Assembly: GCA_024277515.1 (NCBI GenBank)
Contig: JAJRVB010000042.1
Location: 1 to 8,076, forward strand
Origin: Nitrospirota bacterium
GTDB lineage: Bacteria > Nitrospirota > Thermodesulfovibrionia > UBA6902
DNA length: 8,076 nucleotides
Direction of reading: 5' to 3'
A model generated the notes under the pieces. It saw nothing but the letters and a program-made list of their open reading frames with translations. It was not told the DNA's origin and did not search any database. Positions 6,102 through 8,076 of this stretch are shown one piece after another. The translations under genes and the position numbers were made by a program. Every line of letters begins with the position of its first letter. Within the stretch, counting starts at the first letter, position 1.

Positions 6102-7091
6102 ATGGTAAATATAACCGCAGTAAGATTGTTTGAGTGTCTGCTCATTTTGATATTTATTTCGGGATGTATGAAGGACGCGTCCAGGACCCCGCCTGCAGGA
6201 GACTATACCGATTCAGCCTATTTTAGGGCTGAAGGGACTGGACAGTCCGAGTCCGAGGCCCGGAATCAGGCCGTTGCAGAGATGTCACGGATTTTTGAGT
6301 CGAGTGTCTTCAGTGATACATACGACCGGGCAAGTGAGATCATTGATTCATCCGGCAGCGGGACGTACAGGGGAAGGGTTGAGTCAAATATAAGAGTGAT
6401 CTCTGCTGTGAAGCTGAAAGGCGTGCGTATTGACCGCACATGGTTTGACAGGGAGAAGTCAAATTATCACGCTGTTGCCGTCCTGGATCGTAATCAGGCG
6501 GCGGATGAGTGGCAGGACGGAATAGAGGCGATTGACCACAGGATTGCAGCTGAAATGAGGACGGCTGATACGATGAAGAGTAAATTCATGAAACTTCTTG
6601 CATACATGAAAACAGTTGACCTCTGGGTAGAGCGGGAGGTGCTGGTCAGCAGGCTGCGGGTGATAGGTTTTCCGGACCCCGTCGCCGGAACGTATGACAT
6701 AAAAGAGGCGTTTTACATGATACCCCGCTTAAAGGCCGGTATACGGATATATCTGGATATATCGGGTGAATATGCAGGCCGTATTGAAAGCAAACTTGCT
6801 GAATCGCTGAATACGTCCGGATTTATCCTGAATGAAAACCGGGACAATGCCGATGTCCTGATAACCGGGGACCTGGAAGTCTTGCCTGTTGAACTGAACA
6901 ATCCGGGATGGGCATTCGCGCGCGCATCTGTTGCACTGACACTGAATGACACGGCAACAAATGCGACCCTGGGAGAAGTGTCTGAAAGCGCCCGCGCAGG
7001 CCACCTGAATTATGAAGAGGCTGTGCATAAAGCGGTTAATAAGGTTGCAGCGGAAGTCATAGAATCTATTGTGGGAAAGCTGACTGAATAA
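6102..7091 (+). CDS. LPP20-like outer-membrane lipoprotein
   Basis: The product has 329 residues. A hydrophobic segment ends in ISGC with lipidated Cys22 and Met at +2, which does not suggest inner-membrane retention. Residues about 38-135 resemble the LPP20 domain: YFRAEGTGQSESEARNQAVAEM (small alternating strand, then an Ala-rich helix), followed by RVISAVKLKGVRIDRTWFD and NYHAVAVLDR. A helical linker (about 140-195) leads to a second alpha/beta domain at about 205-329. There the pattern helix-SG (239-240), strand ADVLITG (250-256), strand ARASVALTLNDT and a final amphipathic helix resembles the LpoB/CsgG-like fold. LPP20-type proteins include Helicobacter Lpp20 and the N-terminal part of flagellar FlgT/FlgP-type proteins, but no flagellar genes are nearby. 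It is the last of the lipoprotein trio, 17 nt after the COG3014-like gene. Its function is not known. Confidence 0.75.
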   Translation: MVNITAVRLFECLLILIFISGCMKDASRTPPAGDYTDSAYFRAEGTGQSESEARNQAVAEMSRIFESSVFSDTYDRASEIIDSSGSGTYRGRVESNIRVISAVKLKGVRIDRTWFDREKSNYHAVAVLDRNQAADEWQDGIEAIDHRIAAEMRTADTMKSKFMKLLAYMKTVDLWVEREVLVSRLRVIGFPDPVAGTYDIKEAFYMIPRLKAGIRIYLDISGEYAGRIESKLAESLNTSGFILNENRDNADVLITGDLEVLPVELNNPGWAFARASVALTLNDTATNATLGEVSESARAGHLNYEEAVHKAVNKVAAEVIESIVGKLTE

Positions 7092-7172
7092 CCTGACCGG
7101 GCAATATTACCCCCTTTTTAGTGCTGCATTCCCTGTAATATCTTTCGTTTACTCCCGGATGCCTCGTAATAA

Positions 7173-7240
7173 TTGTGGCAAGTTCCGGTAATATGATAAT
7201 ATTAATGTTATTTCAAATCTTCAAACATATATAAAATATT
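7173..7240 (+). promoter_or_regulatory. Candidate promoter region upstream of the pseudouridine synthase gene
   Basis: This AT-rich spacer contains TTGTGG (7173-7178), 16 nt, then GATAAT (7195-7200), a reasonable sigma-70-like pair with a weak -35. A second -10-like hexamer, TATAAA (7230-7235), lies only 10 nt before the ATG and has no convincing -35. Either would start transcription separately from the lipoprotein genes. AT-rich DNA gives such hexamers easily, so this is tentative. Confidence 0.35.
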
Positions 7241-7245
7241 AAACC

Positions 7246-7965
7246 ATGGAAGAGCGCCTGCAGAAAATTATTTCAAAGTGCGGTATCGCCTCAAGAAGAA
7301 AGGCCGAGGAGATGATTGCCGAAGGCCTGGTACGGGTAAACGGTGTGACGGCTACGCTCGGTATGAAAGCCGACCTTGGAAGAGATCACATCAAGGTGAA
7401 AGGGAAGCTGATAGGCGCGGTACAGTCAAAGGTTTACCTGATGTTTCATAAGCCGGTGAAGTGCCTGACAGCTTCGCATGAGTCGGAAGGGAGACCGACT
7501 GTGAAGGACTTTCTGAAACGTGTAAAGGCACAGGTGTTCCCTGTGGGCAGGCTTGACTTTAACTCGGAAGGGCTGCTTATCATTACAAACGACGGTGAAT
7601 TTACAAATGCGATACTGCATCCCGCAAACAAGATCCCCAAGACATACCGCGTCAAGATAGACGGCGTGCTTGAGGACAAAGACATTGCCAGTCTGGAGAA
7701 AGGGATACGACTTGAAGACGGCCTGACCGCACCGGCAAAGGTAAAAACCATAAAAAGATTAAAGGCGAACTCCTGGATAGACATTACCATACATGAAGGC
7801 AGAAAAAGGCAGGTCAGGAGGATGCTTCAGAGTGTCGGCCATCCTGTTACCAGGCTTATCCGGATAAGGATAAACGGACTGTCTCTCGGAGATCTCAAGC
7901 CTGGGGAATATCGTTATCTTACTCCTGATCAGGTACAGAAACTCAAGGAAGAAGTCTTTCGGTGA
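7246..7965 (+). CDS. rluB: 23S rRNA pseudouridine synthase, RsuA/RluB family
   Basis: The product has 239 residues. It converts a specific uridine in ribosomal RNA to pseudouridine. Residues 1-60 form an S4 RNA-binding domain (RLQKIISKCGIASRRKAEEMIAEG, then VRVNG). The catalytic domain follows, with the family signature GRLDFNSEGLLIITNDG; the catalytic Asp is Asp104. Further conserved segments are HPANKIPKTYRVKIDG, EDGLTAPAK and HEGRKRQVRRMLQSVGHPVTRLIRIRI. Length and motifs match bacterial RluB (23S U2605 in E. coli numbering), but RsuA, RluE and RluF share them, so target assignment is by overall resemblance. The start is set by homology (MEERLQKI is a typical opening). No Shine-Dalgarno precedes it. 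The AT-rich spacer suggests its own promoter. It has no evident functional tie to the lipoproteins upstream. Confidence 0.93.
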   Translation: MEERLQKIISKCGIASRRKAEEMIAEGLVRVNGVTATLGMKADLGRDHIKVKGKLIGAVQSKVYLMFHKPVKCLTASHESEGRPTVKDFLKRVKAQVFPVGRLDFNSEGLLIITNDGEFTNAILHPANKIPKTYRVKIDGVLEDKDIASLEKGIRLEDGLTAPAKVKTIKRLKANSWIDITIHEGRKRQVRRMLQSVGHPVTRLIRIRINGLSLGDLKPGEYRYLTPDQVQKLKEEVFR

Positions 7966-7983
7966 TTAATTAATCGATCTAAA

Positions 7984-8057
7984 CCACCTATGAAATAGGT
8001 GGTGGGGCGTGGGGGCGGAGGCCCCACACAGAATATGTCCACCAATGGAATTGGTGG
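7984..8057 (+). repeat. Palindrome cluster: two look-alike hairpins around a GC-rich hairpin
   Basis: Hairpin A is CCACCTAT (7984-7991), loop GAA, ATAGGTGG (7995-8002), extendable by one A-T pair. Hairpin B is CCACCAAT (8039-8046), loop GGA, ATTGGTGG (8050-8057). Both have perfect 8-bp stems, 3-nt loops and the same CCACC/GGTGG base, and the inner pairs differ in a compensated way. Between them GTGGGGC (8002-8008) can pair with GCCCCAC (8021-8027), or the nested GGGGC-GGAG-GCCCC (8012-8025) can form. No T-run follows, so this is not a standard terminator of the upstream gene. Such subterminal hairpins are typical of IS200/IS605 ends and of REP sequences tied to RAYT transposases, but no transposase is visible inside the window. 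Confidence 0.7.
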
Positions 8058-8076
8058 GTAAAAGGTTATATGTTAA

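Noticed and set aside
7099..7119. Rho-independent terminator after the LPP20-like gene
   Set aside because: A T-run (7115-7119) follows CCCCC, but the only stem is about three G-C pairs (GGG 7099-7101 with CCC 7110-7112), too weak to call.
7984..8057. CRISPR array
   Set aside because: There are only two similar palindromes of about 19 nt, with non-identical sequence and no regular repeat-spacer series.
7966..8076. Small gene on either strand downstream of the pseudouridine synthase
   Set aside because: No open frame with a plausible start and ribosome-binding site is complete here; the region is dominated by hairpins.

Overview
The window carries seven genes, all on the plus strand. They encode a SurA-type periplasmic folding factor (5' end cut off by the window edge), IMP dehydrogenase (guaB), GMP synthase (guaA), three consecutive predicted lipoproteins (LpoB family, COG3014-like, LPP20-like) and an RsuA/RluB-family rRNA pseudouridine synthase. 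SurA and lipoproteins without an inner-membrane retention Asp at +2 point to a Gram-negative, two-membrane bacterium. Moderate GC content and this mix of families would fit Nitrospirota (Thermodesulfovibrio-like) or Desulfobacterota. That taxonomic guess is an inference from general resemblance and was not tested by any search.

Layout. Bases 1-936 hold the surA-like gene. A 35-nt spacer made of degenerate 7-nt units (about 941-968) supplies the guaB ribosome-binding site. guaB (972-2432) and guaA (2538-4106) catalyse the two successive steps IMP to XMP to GMP. They are separated by a 105-nt spacer holding two opposed arrays of 7-nt units (2437-2471 and 2487-2525) that can fold into a long hairpin. 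The lipoprotein block follows: 4150-4743, 4810-6084 and 6102-7091. A 154-nt AT-rich gap (7092-7245) contains promoter-like hexamers and leads to the pseudouridine synthase gene (7246-7965). The last 111 nt hold a structured region: two look-alike 8-bp, 3-nt-loop hairpins flank a GC-rich hairpin, resembling the ends of IS200/IS605 or REP/RAYT-type elements.

How the genes fit together. guaB and guaA form a GMP biosynthesis pair. The surA-like product and the three lipoproteins all act in the envelope: the first would assist outer-membrane protein folding, and the LpoB-family lipoprotein suggests a link to peptidoglycan synthesis. The lipoprotein trio is the most system-like part of the window, and its joint function is not established from sequence. 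The coding content is otherwise ordinary housekeeping; the less usual material lies in the spacers.
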